Of a stretch of DNA of 64,000 nt, positions 49,838 to 57,729 are shown piece by piece. This DNA comes from Candidatus Kouleothrix ribensis. GTDB taxonomy: Bacteria > Chloroflexota > Chloroflexia > Chloroflexales > Roseiflexaceae. Position 1 is the first letter of the stretch; every line of letters begins with the position of its first letter. Below the pieces are notes generated by a model that did not search any database, was not told where the DNA came from, and saw nothing but the letters and a program-made list of their open reading frames with translations. The position numbers and the translations under genes were made by a program. The stretch spans positions 3,658,001-3,722,000 of the forward strand of contig JADKGW010000001.1 in the NCBI GenBank assembly GCA_016722075.1, read 5' to 3'.

Positions 49838-50320
49838 CTAGATCTGCCGTGTGTCGCCGGTGTATGGCGGCTGCTCGGGGCCTGGCGATTGCTCGGCGGC
49901 ACCTGCAGGTGTGTGCTGCTGGTCGTGGCGGCCACCCGGCCGGCCAAAGCCACGCCCGCGGATCAGCCGGATGCCCAGCCAGATCAACACGATAAAGAAC
50001 GCGGCCTTCATCAGCCCGCCGATCAGCATGAACGGCATGAAGAAGAACGACATGCGATTACCCATCCGCCCCTGCTGGCCAAACCCACCGCGCGGGCCGG
50101 CAGGCCCCTGCTGCTGCCACCCCTGCGGCGGCTGCGGGGCCTGCGGGGCAAACTGGCCCTGCGGTGCCTGTGGCGCCATCTGGCCATGCCGGCCAGCAAA
50201 CCCCTGCATGGCCATCGAGCGATCCATCCGCGTGTGCATACGGCCGCTCACCGAAACAAATAAGGCCAGCGCGCTCAGCGCGATCGCAATCCAGGCCAGC
50301 TTGCGTCCATTACCGTCCAT
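49838..50320 (-). CDS. Small two-helix membrane protein with Gln/Pro-rich loop
   Basis: A 160-residue protein of unknown function. One hydrophobic helix near the N-terminus (LAWIAIALSALALFVSVSG), a Met/Gln/Pro/Gly-rich stretch (APQAPQGQFAPQAPQPPQGW), a second helix (MPFMLIGGLMKAAFFIVLIWLGIRL) and a basic tail. AGGAGG at 50332-50327 sets ATG 50320. It is 71 nt upstream of the response regulator gene on the same strand, so it is probably the first gene of a three-gene unit with the two-component system. It could be an accessory to the kinase or simply its target. Confidence 0.6.
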   Translation of the reverse strand: MDGNGRKLAWIAIALSALALFVSVSGRMHTRMDRSMAMQGFAGRHGQMAPQAPQGQFAPQAPQPPQGWQQQGPAGPRGGFGQQGRMGNRMSFFFMPFMLIGGLMKAAFFIVLIWLGIRLIRGRGFGRPGGRHDQQHTPAGAAEQSPGPEQPPYTGDTRQI

Positions 50321-50719
50321 TGACAGCCTCCTCATATTAGCGTCGTGGTGTGTTGGATCATACGCGTCTCAACAGCAGTATCATAGAGGAAGATTGTGAA
50401 GCTATTTTGAAGATGTGTGGGATCGATCTAGCATATTGTACCGCATATTGCCGGCTTCAGCCTGCCGGCATGCCGCGCCTGTTCATCGCTATGCTATAAT
50501 GGCGGCCTCTGCCACAGGTTAGGCCGGCCGGGCCAACGACGCCGCGCGCGCAATGTGCGGTTGGTGCCTGCCGGGGCGCACACGCGCAATCACATGCTGC
50601 ATTCCGCGCCACAGCCGCATGATGCCGTGCCTATGCGCCAGGCGCTACCAGGCAGGCGCGCATCCACCACTAAGCAGACTGCGTATAGATATGTGTACGG
50701 ACCAAAACGGGGCGCAACC
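50321..50719. other. Divergent intergenic region with extended -10 promoter
   Basis: 399 bases between divergent genes. An extended -10 element, TGCTATAAT (50492-50500), points toward the ECF sigma gene; no matching -35 is clear, as usual for extended -10 promoters. I see nothing else certain here. Confidence 0.45.
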
Positions 50720-51337
50720 ATGACTGGTGTGCGACGATCGACCGACCAACTTTCGGCACCTGACGACGAGGCATTGCTGGCACGAATCGCCGCACACGAT
50801 AGCCAGGCCCTCAACCTGCTCTATGAGCGCTACGCGCGCGTGGTATACGGGCTGGCCGTGCGCATGCTCGGCACAGCCGATCAGGCCGAGGATGTTGTGC
50901 AAGAGACATTCTGGCGCGTCTGGCGGCGTAGCACCACCTACGAACTGCGCCGCGGCTCGGCGGCAGGCTGGATCTGTAGCATCGCTCACAACCTCAGCGT
51001 CGACGAGCTGCGCCGCCAGCGTGTGCGGCCAAACTATGTGTACGAAACCGATACGTCGCCAGTGTTGAGCGAGCTGATCGATACGCGCGGCGATGTGGCC
51101 GGCATTGCCACCGAGAACGAGCGCCGGCTGCTGATCGTGGCTGCGCTCGAGCAGATTACCAGCGAGCAGCGCCAGGCGATCGAGCTGGCCTACTTTCGCG
51201 GCTTGTCGCAGAGCGAGATCGCCGAGCGGTTGCAAAGCCCGATCGGTACGATCAAAACCCGCATCCGCCTAGGCCTACGGCGGCTTCGCGAGATCTTACT
51301 GGCGCAGAATATCGGCGTGGAAGACGTAACTGAGTAA
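50720..51337 (+). CDS. ECF RNA polymerase sigma factor (SigK-like)
   Basis: A 205-residue ECF sigma factor. Region 2 is LLYERYARVVYGLAVRMLG...AEDVVQETFWRVWRR with a basic -10-recognition stretch to SVDELRRQR; region 4 is LEQITSEQRQAIELAYFRGLSQSEIAERL then GTIKTRIRLGLRRLR. It directs RNA polymerase to a stress or envelope regulon. The next gene, 6 nt downstream, codes for its likely anti-sigma factor. ATG 50720 is preferred over a frame 55 codons longer, because ECF factors usually begin close to region 2; only a weak GGGG precedes it. Confidence 0.93.
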   Translation: MTGVRRSTDQLSAPDDEALLARIAAHDSQALNLLYERYARVVYGLAVRMLGTADQAEDVVQETFWRVWRRSTTYELRRGSAAGWICSIAHNLSVDELRRQRVRPNYVYETDTSPVLSELIDTRGDVAGIATENERRLLIVAALEQITSEQRQAIELAYFRGLSQSEIAERLQSPIGTIKTRIRLGLRRLREILLAQNIGVEDVTE

Positions 51338-51343
51338 CATTAC

Positions 51344-52141
51344 ATGAACGCGCATCCGATCGATTTCATCCCTGCGTTTGTGCTCGGGGCGCTCGACCCG
51401 GAAGAGGCCCTACAGGTTGGCATGCATCTGTCGGCCTGCGCCGAGTGTAAGGCCGAGGCCGAGGCGTTTCGCACGACGGTCGAGGCCCTACCGTATGCCG
51501 CGCCGCCCCATGATCCGCCGGCACATGTCAAGCGCCAGCTGTTCGCGCGGATCGCCGCCAGCGACGCCGACCAGCCGCATATGGTGCTGCCGCAGCCACG
51601 GCTACGCTGGGCGCGCGCGGCCATGGCCGCAGCGCTGATGCTGGCACTGGTGCTGGGCTACCTCACGATCGACGCACGCCAGCAGATCCGTGCGCTCAAC
51701 ACCGAGATCGCCACCGGCCAGCAGGCCATACTCGATTTGCGCACACAGCTGGCCCGCGAGCAGCAGGCCACCTATTTCATCGCCGCGCCACAAACCGTGC
51801 CGCGCCGGCTCGATAGCCCCAACCGGCGCGCGAATGCCATGATGTATATGCAGCCCAACAGCGCCCACGCCATCCTGGTGGTGTCGGGGCTGCCGCGCGT
51901 GGCCGCAGGCAAGATCTACCAGTTCTGGCTGGCGAAGCCGGGCGTGCAGGTGCCCTCGAACACCTTCGATGTCGATCAGAACGGCACGGTTACGCTCGCG
52001 ATCGATGCGCCGGCGCCGGTGAACGAGTACGACCAGGTGATGGTGACGATCGAGCAGGGCGGCGGCAGCACCGCGCCAAGCAGCCAGGTGGTGCTGAGCG
52101 GCTCGCTCACGAGCGCCGCCCAGCGCCCACCCTGGGTGTAG
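51344..52141 (+). CDS. RskA-type anti-sigma factor
   Basis: A 265-residue single-pass membrane protein. The N-terminal zinc-finger-like anti-sigma domain has HLSACAECKAEAEAF (H-x3-C-x2-C). A membrane helix (about 88-105, AMAAALMLALVLGYLTI), a coiled coil and an extracytoplasmic RskA C-terminal domain (MMYMQPNSAHAILVVSGLP...YQFWLAKPG) follow. It should hold the upstream ECF sigma factor inactive until cut by regulated proteolysis. It starts 6 nt after the sigma stop, so the two are co-transcribed. Confidence 0.93.
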   Translation: MNAHPIDFIPAFVLGALDPEEALQVGMHLSACAECKAEAEAFRTTVEALPYAAPPHDPPAHVKRQLFARIAASDADQPHMVLPQPRLRWARAAMAAALMLALVLGYLTIDARQQIRALNTEIATGQQAILDLRTQLAREQQATYFIAAPQTVPRRLDSPNRRANAMMYMQPNSAHAILVVSGLPRVAAGKIYQFWLAKPGVQVPSNTFDVDQNGTVTLAIDAPAPVNEYDQVMVTIEQGGGSTAPSSQVVLSGSLTSAAQRPPWV

Positions 52142-52263
52142 GGCCGGCACTGCGGCCCACCACGCTATCGGCCGCGCTCCCGCTACGCCACATCGCATGC
52201 ATAGGCACGGCGGGCGCTGCCGCCGGCGAACGGCCTACTGCAATCGGGCTGAAATAGCGCAAG

Positions 52264-52293
52264 TTGACGCCAGTCGCTGCCGTGCGGTATGAT
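52264..52293 (+). promoter_or_regulatory. Sigma-70 promoter upstream of the 56-residue membrane protein gene
   Basis: TTGACG (52264-52269), an 18-nt spacer, and TATGAT (52288-52293). The gap 52142-52444 (303 bases) otherwise holds only the palindrome at 52303-52323 and an untranslated leader of ~140 nt. Confidence 0.65.
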
Positions 52294-52302
52294 ACGCTGC
52301 GT

Positions 52303-52323
52303 CAGCATCACAGTGTGGTGCTG
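52303..52323. promoter_or_regulatory. Palindrome at the expected transcription start (operator candidate)
   Basis: CAGCATCACA and TGTGGTGCTG are reverse complements except one position and are centred on 52313, about 20 nt after the -10 box. Its place at the start of the transcript fits a repressor site. Confidence 0.45.
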
Positions 52324-52444
52324 AAAGCTTGGGCCGATGCGAACGACGCCGTAGAAAGCGCTGCCCATCCGATGCTCGCTCAATGGCTCCGCGCATGGCG
52401 TTACTGCTTTCAGGCGCACACGATTGCACGAGGAGATCTTCACA

Positions 52445-52615
52445 ATGCGTAAAGTTATCGGTATCTTCACCTTTCTGATAGGCCTAGGCCTGGGCATGAT
52501 CGGCGGCGCGGCCTTGCTTGCGTACGCCTACCAGGCCGCCGGCCTGTACCCGCCCGACGATGCGACGATCAAGTTCATCGCGCGCGAGCGCGGCTGGCTA
52601 AAAGACGACGTGTAA
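52445..52615 (+). CDS. Small membrane protein, 56 residues
   Basis: An N-terminal hydrophobic helix with glycine spacing (VIGIFTFLIGLGLGMIGGAALLAYAY) is followed by a short soluble tail (DDATIKFIARERGWLKDDV). It is of unknown function. ATG 52445 has AGGAG at 52431-52435; the frame is open seven codons earlier. It has its own promoter and lies 84 nt before the acyl-CoA ligase gene. Confidence 0.6.
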   Translation: MRKVIGIFTFLIGLGLGMIGGAALLAYAYQAAGLYPPDDATIKFIARERGWLKDDV

Positions 52616-52699
52616 CACTCAGATTGAGCTGATGCGTGGGTAGCCGTTGATCCAGCCAGGGCGGCGGCGCCCGCGCGCCGGCATGCAAAGGAGCAGCTA

Positions 52700-54460
52700 A
52701 TGGAGCAGCCCTGGTTCAAAAACTACGAGCCGCGCGTGCCGCATACCCTGGAATACCCAAGCGTCACGCTCGATAGCTTCCTCACCGAGAGTAGCCGCAA
52801 ATTCCCGTATAACACCGCTTTAAACTTTGTGCTCAGCTACATCGTGGGCGAACGCTATACCGTCGGCGGGAAGATCACCTACCGCGCGCTCAACGAGCTG
52901 GTCGATCGCTTCGCCAATGCGCTGCACCAGCTGGGCGTGCGCAAGGGCGACCGAGTGGCGCTGATGCTGCCAAACTCGCCGCAGTTCGTGATCGCCTTCT
53001 TCGCGGCCATGAAAATTGGCGCGGTGATCGTCAACAACAACCCCACCTACACCGCGCGCGAGCTAAAGCACCAGCTCGAAGACTCGGGCGCCGAGACGAT
53101 TATTATTCTGAACCTGTTCTGGCCGCGGCTGCGCGAGATCCAGGCCGAGACGCCGATCAAGCGCGTGATCGTTACGCAGATCTTCGACACGCTGAGCTTT
53201 CCTTCCAGCTTTCTGGTACGCTCGAAGCAGCGCAAAGACGCCGGATGGGTCGATGTGCCGCCCGCGCCAAACCTGCACTTCTTCAAAGACTTGCTCGGCA
53301 AGTACCCGCCGACGCTACCGCACGTCGCGCTTACGACCGACGACACCGCGCTATTCCAGTATACCGGCGGCACGACCGGGCTGCCCAAAGCGGCCATGCT
53401 GACGCATCGCAACCTGGTGGCCAACACCATGCAGGTCGCCAGCTGGCTCACCAGCGGCCAGCCGGGTGGCGAGAAGCTGATGGCCGCGATCCCGTTCTTC
53501 CACGTATACGGCATGACCGTGGGCATGATCTACGCGATCTACTCCGGCGCCGAGATCGTGATTGTGCCTAACCCGCGCCCGATCGATAATGTGATGAATA
53601 TCATCCAGAAAGAGCGCTGCACGATCTTCCCCGGCGTGCCGGCCATGTATATCGGCATCGTGAATCATCCCAAAGTCGGCGAATATGACCTGAAATCGGT
53701 GAAGGCCTGCATCAGCGGCTCGGCGCCATTGCCGATGGAGGTACAGGAGCAGTTCGGCCAGATCACCGGCGGCCGGCTGGTCGAGGGCTTCGGCATGACC
53801 GAGGCCGCGCCGGTGACGCACTGCAACCCGGTGTACGGCACGCGTAAGAATGGCTCGATCGGCATCCCGGTGCCCGACACCGAGGCGAAGATCATCGATC
53901 TCGAGACCGGCGAAACCCTGCCGATCGGCGGCGAGCAGCAGGGTGAGCTGTGCGTGCGCGGCCCGCAGGTGATGAAAGGCTACTGGAACCAGCCCGAAGA
54001 GACCAGCGGCACCGTCGATGCGGAAGGCTGGCTGCATACCGGCGATATCTGCAAAACCGACGACGACGGCTATTTCTATATCGTCGACCGCAAGAAAGAC
54101 ATGATCATCGCTTCGGGCTTCAAGGTGCTGCCGCGCGATGTCGAGGAGGTGCTGTTCATGCACCCCAAGGTGCTCGAGGCAGTTGTGGTGGGCATCCGCA
54201 ACCCGGCGCGCGGCGACGATACGGTGAAGGCGTATGTGGTGCCGAAGGCCGGCGAGCAGCCGACCGTCGATGAGATCCGCGAGTTCTGCAAGCAGAACCT
54301 GGCGCCCTACAAGGTGCCGCGCGATGTCGAGTTTCGCAGCGAGCTGCCTAAGACCATGGTCGGCAAGGTGCTGCGGCGCGTGCTGATCGAAGAGGAACGG
54401 CAGAAGCAGGCGGCCAGCACCGGTGTCGCGGCCGAGCCGGCCGCCAGCGCGCCGGCGTAG
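52700..54460 (+). CDS. Long-chain fatty-acid-CoA ligase
   Basis: A 586-residue AMP-forming enzyme that activates fatty acids to acyl-CoA for degradation or lipid synthesis. ANL motifs: YTGGTTGLPKAAMLTHRN (P-loop), VEGFGMTEAAPVTHCNP, GELCVRGPQVMKGYW, TGDICKTDDDGYFYIVDRKKDMII and the catalytic Lys in LPKTMVGKVLRR. The AAAGGAG site is just before ATG 52700. A FadD-type long-chain ligase is most likely; medium-chain substrates cannot be excluded. No other beta-oxidation gene is adjacent. Confidence 0.93.
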   Translation: MEQPWFKNYEPRVPHTLEYPSVTLDSFLTESSRKFPYNTALNFVLSYIVGERYTVGGKITYRALNELVDRFANALHQLGVRKGDRVALMLPNSPQFVIAFFAAMKIGAVIVNNNPTYTARELKHQLEDSGAETIIILNLFWPRLREIQAETPIKRVIVTQIFDTLSFPSSFLVRSKQRKDAGWVDVPPAPNLHFFKDLLGKYPPTLPHVALTTDDTALFQYTGGTTGLPKAAMLTHRNLVANTMQVASWLTSGQPGGEKLMAAIPFFHVYGMTVGMIYAIYSGAEIVIVPNPRPIDNVMNIIQKERCTIFPGVPAMYIGIVNHPKVGEYDLKSVKACISGSAPLPMEVQEQFGQITGGRLVEGFGMTEAAPVTHCNPVYGTRKNGSIGIPVPDTEAKIIDLETGETLPIGGEQQGELCVRGPQVMKGYWNQPEETSGTVDAEGWLHTGDICKTDDDGYFYIVDRKKDMIIASGFKVLPRDVEEVLFMHPKVLEAVVVGIRNPARGDDTVKAYVVPKAGEQPTVDEIREFCKQNLAPYKVPRDVEFRSELPKTMVGKVLRRVLIEEERQKQAASTGVAAEPAASAPA

Positions 54461-54580
54461 CACCGCGCGGTGTGGCGCTTGTTTGCCGTAGGGATGCGCA
54501 TGTCAGCCGCGCATCCCTGCGGCAATTGCATGTTGGGCCACGGCATTCGCTTCGTGATATAGCCCAACTCGTAGCATTGC

Positions 54581-54681
54581 TATAGCAATCCTATCGGATT
54601 CATAAAGGGGTGGTGATTTTTCTTTGGGGGCACAGCCCCCCCTGGCCCCCTGCTTTTTATGACTCATTTAGGATTGCTATA
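54581..54681. mobile_element. MITE-like element with 13-bp terminal inverted repeats
   Basis: Perfect 13-bp ends, TATAGCAATCCTA (54581-54593) and TAGGATTGCTATA (54669-54681), with a further inner match TCATAAA/TTTATGA, enclose ~75 nt that include a GGGGGC...GCCCCC hairpin. No coding capacity. The ends begin and finish in TA, which may be the target duplication. A transposase would have to be supplied from elsewhere. Confidence 0.6.
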
Positions 54682-54707
54682 TAGGCATCCACCTGGCCGG
54701 GACATGC

Positions 54708-55922
54708 ATGGCAATTTCCTACACTGAACACATCGAGCTGACATGCGCGCACTGTCGGGTGCAATTCACCACCGACGCCTGGGCGCTGGTCGATGCTGCC
54801 GAGCGGCCCGACCTGGCCGAGGCGCTGCGCGATGGCACGCTCAACCTTGCGCCATGCCCGGCGTGCGGCGATGCTAGCCCGGCCGGCACGGCACTGCTGT
54901 TCCACGACCCGGCTGGCCGGCGGGTCTACTTCGCGGTGCCACCCGACACCGCCGAGCACACCTGGCGCGAGCAGGCCCAGGCCCTGCTCTATGCGCTGGT
55001 CGGCAGCCTGCCCGACGATCAGCGCCGACCCTACCTTGGCGATGTGCAGGTCGAGCACGAGCTGGCCGGCGTGCGCCGGGCCGTGCTGCGCCGCGCGCAC
55101 GGCCGGCGTGCCGCCGGCACCGGGCCGGCTGCCGGCAAACCGGTCGAGTCGATCATTGGCCCTGGCACCACCATGCCGCCGGCGCCCAGGCCGGCGACTG
55201 ACCCGCCGCCCAACATCGAGGGCGCCGCGCTGCTCGATGCCGTGCGCGCGCTGCTCGCGGCCGACACTGCCGACGAGTTCCAGGCGATCATTGACGCCAC
55301 CCCCGCACTGCTAGGCGATCAGGGCGATGCGGCCGTCGAGCAGCTGGCGGTGAATGCCTACGCGCAAGGCCAGCCCGCGCTCGGCGACGCGCTGCGCGAG
55401 GCGCGCGCCACACTCGCGCGCATGCGCGGCGGCGCCCCGGCCGGCGTACCCGAGCCGCCGGTGGCTGCGCCTGCCCACTTGCCCGCGCCGGCCTACCAGG
55501 CGCTGCTACAGGCCAGCTCGCCGGCACTGCTAAACGCCGTGATCCGCGATTACCCGCTGCTGCTCGAGCCATGGGCCGACGACGAGCTGGCTGCCCGCAC
55601 CGAGGCCGCACTCGATGAAGGCAACGAACGCCTGGCGCAGCTGATCGAAGCGCATCGTGATGCGCTCGAGCAGTGCCGAATGCAGGCAGATAGCGACGAG
55701 TTCTTGCTGGCGGCGGTGCGCGCGTTGATGCTGGCCGAAGACGACGACGCGATTGCCGATGTGCTCACCGCATACCCCATGCTGCTGACCGACCAGGCCC
55801 AGGATGCGCTGTTTGGCCTGGCTGCCGGTGCCCGCGCCCAGGGCGACAACGACCTGGCCGAGTATGCGATCACATGCCGGGCCTTGCTGCGCAAGGTGCG
55901 CGCCGGGCTCGACGCCCACTAA
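54708..55922 (+). CDS. CpXC-domain protein with helical repeats
   Basis: A 404-residue cytosolic protein. The N-terminal ~120 residues form a CpXC domain with two zinc-type pairs: Cys13/Cys16 (CAHC) and Cys50/Cys53 (CPAC). A Pro/Ala-rich linker follows, then three copies of a ~65-residue helical repeat of the kind LLxAxxxxExxxIIDAxPALLxDQxDxxxxxLAxxAxxxGDxxLxxxLxxxRxxLxxxR, seen in Chloroflexota signalling proteins. Function is unknown; a scaffold or adaptor role is plausible. ATG 54708 lies 26 nt after the MITE-like element; no strong ribosome binding site is visible. Confidence 0.72.
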   Translation: MAISYTEHIELTCAHCRVQFTTDAWALVDAAERPDLAEALRDGTLNLAPCPACGDASPAGTALLFHDPAGRRVYFAVPPDTAEHTWREQAQALLYALVGSLPDDQRRPYLGDVQVEHELAGVRRAVLRRAHGRRAAGTGPAAGKPVESIIGPGTTMPPAPRPATDPPPNIEGAALLDAVRALLAADTADEFQAIIDATPALLGDQGDAAVEQLAVNAYAQGQPALGDALREARATLARMRGGAPAGVPEPPVAAPAHLPAPAYQALLQASSPALLNAVIRDYPLLLEPWADDELAARTEAALDEGNERLAQLIEAHRDALEQCRMQADSDEFLLAAVRALMLAEDDDAIADVLTAYPMLLTDQAQDALFGLAAGARAQGDNDLAEYAITCRALLRKVRAGLDAH

Positions 55923-56132
55923 GATGCACGGAATCCCACGTCACATCGTGCGGCCTGCGTAGGGGTGCCGTAGCCACGGCATGCCGCACGATCAGGCAGA
56001 CGTGGCGCATTAAAATCTCGCATCTCACGCCAGCCACTTCAATCATTGCGCACCAATTCGGCCACGCGCGTATCCTTCCCCCCTTGACTCAGCGTTTTAC
56101 GTAGCAGAGCGGTATCGCAAGGGGGAAACCCG

Positions 56133-57617
56133 GTGCCCAATAAAACAACGTTGGTTGGGGTAGACTGGCGCGCCCGGCTGATCGGCAAGAGCCTGACGAT
56201 CGGCTCGCTTGTGGTGCTGCTCGGCAGCCTGTACATGATCCTCGTGCCGCTCTTGACACTGCGCCTCGACACACCCAGTGTACCGATCGGGCATATCGCT
56301 GCGGCCGTGCTGGTGGCAACCCTTGCCGTCCCACTGCGCAATCGCCTCGGGCTGGCCTTCAACCGGCTGCTGCACCGCGAATGGCAGACCAGCCAGGTGA
56401 TGCTGCGCGAGGTCGGCGAGGCGCTGAGCCGCACAATCAGCCCCGAGGGACTGTACACCATCCTGGTCGATGATCTACCGCAACGCCTGCGCCTACAGAG
56501 CGCAACGCTCTGGATGCTCGAGCCGCCGCACGACCGCGCCTTCGTGCTGGTGAACGGCCGTGATACTGGGATCGACAGCCGGCTGCTGCTGAATGGCGCC
56601 ATCGCACGCCGGCTGGCGCGCGAGCCGGCCTTCCTGGTCATCCCTACGCCCGACTCCGATATCGACTGGTCGCCCCTGCTCGAGCAGGGCGTGCGGCTGG
56701 TTCTGCCACTGCGAGTCGGCAACCGCCTGATCGGCATGTATGGCTGTGGTGCGCCGCAGCGCGGCCAGCTGTACGCCGAGCGCGTCGTGAATGTGCTCCA
56801 GATGCTGGCCCCATCGGTGGCCAGCGCGCTCGAAAATGCCCGCGCCTACACCAAGATCGCGCGCCTGAATCGCGAGCTGCGCGAACTCGATCTGCTCAAG
56901 GCCGAGTTCATCCAGAGCGTCGGCCACGAGCTGCGCACCCCGCTCACCACCCTGAGCCTGGCGATCCAGCTGGCCGATCGGCAAGCCGGCATGACTCCCG
57001 CGCTGGCAACTATCACGCGCACCGGCGTGAGCCAGCTGCAGGCGCTGGTCGATCGGGTGCTGGCCTTCGACCTGGGCCTCTCGATGCCGTCCGAGGCGCA
57101 GCTGCCGCTGCTGCCGATCCGGCTTGCGCCGCTGGTCGAAGAGATCGTTACGGAGTATGTGCCGATCGCCTCGGCCAAAGATGTGCGCTTCGACCTGCAG
57201 ATCCCGGCCGATCTGGTCGCGCTGGCACATATCCCAAGCCTGTGCCGTGCGCTGAACGAGATCGTCGATAACGCCGTGCGCTACAGCCAGCTCGGCACGG
57301 TGACAATTGCGGCGATGCTGCACGATGGCCACGCGCTGGTGAGCATCACCGACGAAGGGCCGGGCATCCCCCACGACGAGCGCGACCGCCTATTCGAGGC
57401 GTTCTATCGCGGCAGCGGCACGCGCGCGATGTCGGGCACCCCCGGCACCGGCCTGGGCCTCAGCATCGCTCGGCGCGATATCGAGGCCCTGGGCGGGCAG
57501 ATCTGGCTCGAGGAGAGTGGCCCGCATGGCTCGACCATGTGCGTGGCCATCCCCACAATCATCCCCACCGATTCACCACCCCCCGGCCAGCTGCGCGAGC
57601 GCGCCGTAAGCGCCTGA
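56133..57617 (+). CDS. Membrane-associated GAF histidine kinase
   Basis: A 494-residue kinase. Two membrane helices (LTIGSLVVLLGSLYMILVPLL and IGHIAAAVLVATLAVPL) lead into a GAF-like domain (about 110-250, PEGLYTILVDDLPQRLRLQSATLWML ... LVLPLRVGNRLIGMYGCG). HisKA has FIQSVGHELRTPLTTLSL and HATPase_c has NEIVDNAVRYSQ, DEGPGIP and GTGLGLSIARRDIEALGG. Start GTG 56133 has AAGGGGGA at 56119-56126. No response regulator is adjacent, so it is an orphan. It precedes the glycolate-oxidase-like genes by 112 nt. Confidence 0.9.
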   Translation: MPNKTTLVGVDWRARLIGKSLTIGSLVVLLGSLYMILVPLLTLRLDTPSVPIGHIAAAVLVATLAVPLRNRLGLAFNRLLHREWQTSQVMLREVGEALSRTISPEGLYTILVDDLPQRLRLQSATLWMLEPPHDRAFVLVNGRDTGIDSRLLLNGAIARRLAREPAFLVIPTPDSDIDWSPLLEQGVRLVLPLRVGNRLIGMYGCGAPQRGQLYAERVVNVLQMLAPSVASALENARAYTKIARLNRELRELDLLKAEFIQSVGHELRTPLTTLSLAIQLADRQAGMTPALATITRTGVSQLQALVDRVLAFDLGLSMPSEAQLPLLPIRLAPLVEEIVTEYVPIASAKDVRFDLQIPADLVALAHIPSLCRALNEIVDNAVRYSQLGTVTIAAMLHDGHALVSITDEGPGIPHDERDRLFEAFYRGSGTRAMSGTPGTGLGLSIARRDIEALGGQIWLEESGPHGSTMCVAIPTIIPTDSPPPGQLRERAVSA

Positions 57618-57729
57618 CTCGGCCCACAAACCAAAAGCCGCACAATCTGCCCCGATCACAGCCACGCGAAAACGTGCTACCATACACGCAGTATCCCGCC
57701 ACGCGTAGCCTATCTAGAAGGAGCCGATC

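Noticed and set aside
54630..54655. GGGGGC...GCCCCC hairpin considered as a terminator of the acyl-CoA ligase gene
   Set aside because: It is the inner core of the element bounded by 13-bp inverted ends, ~170 nt after the stop, so it is described there instead.
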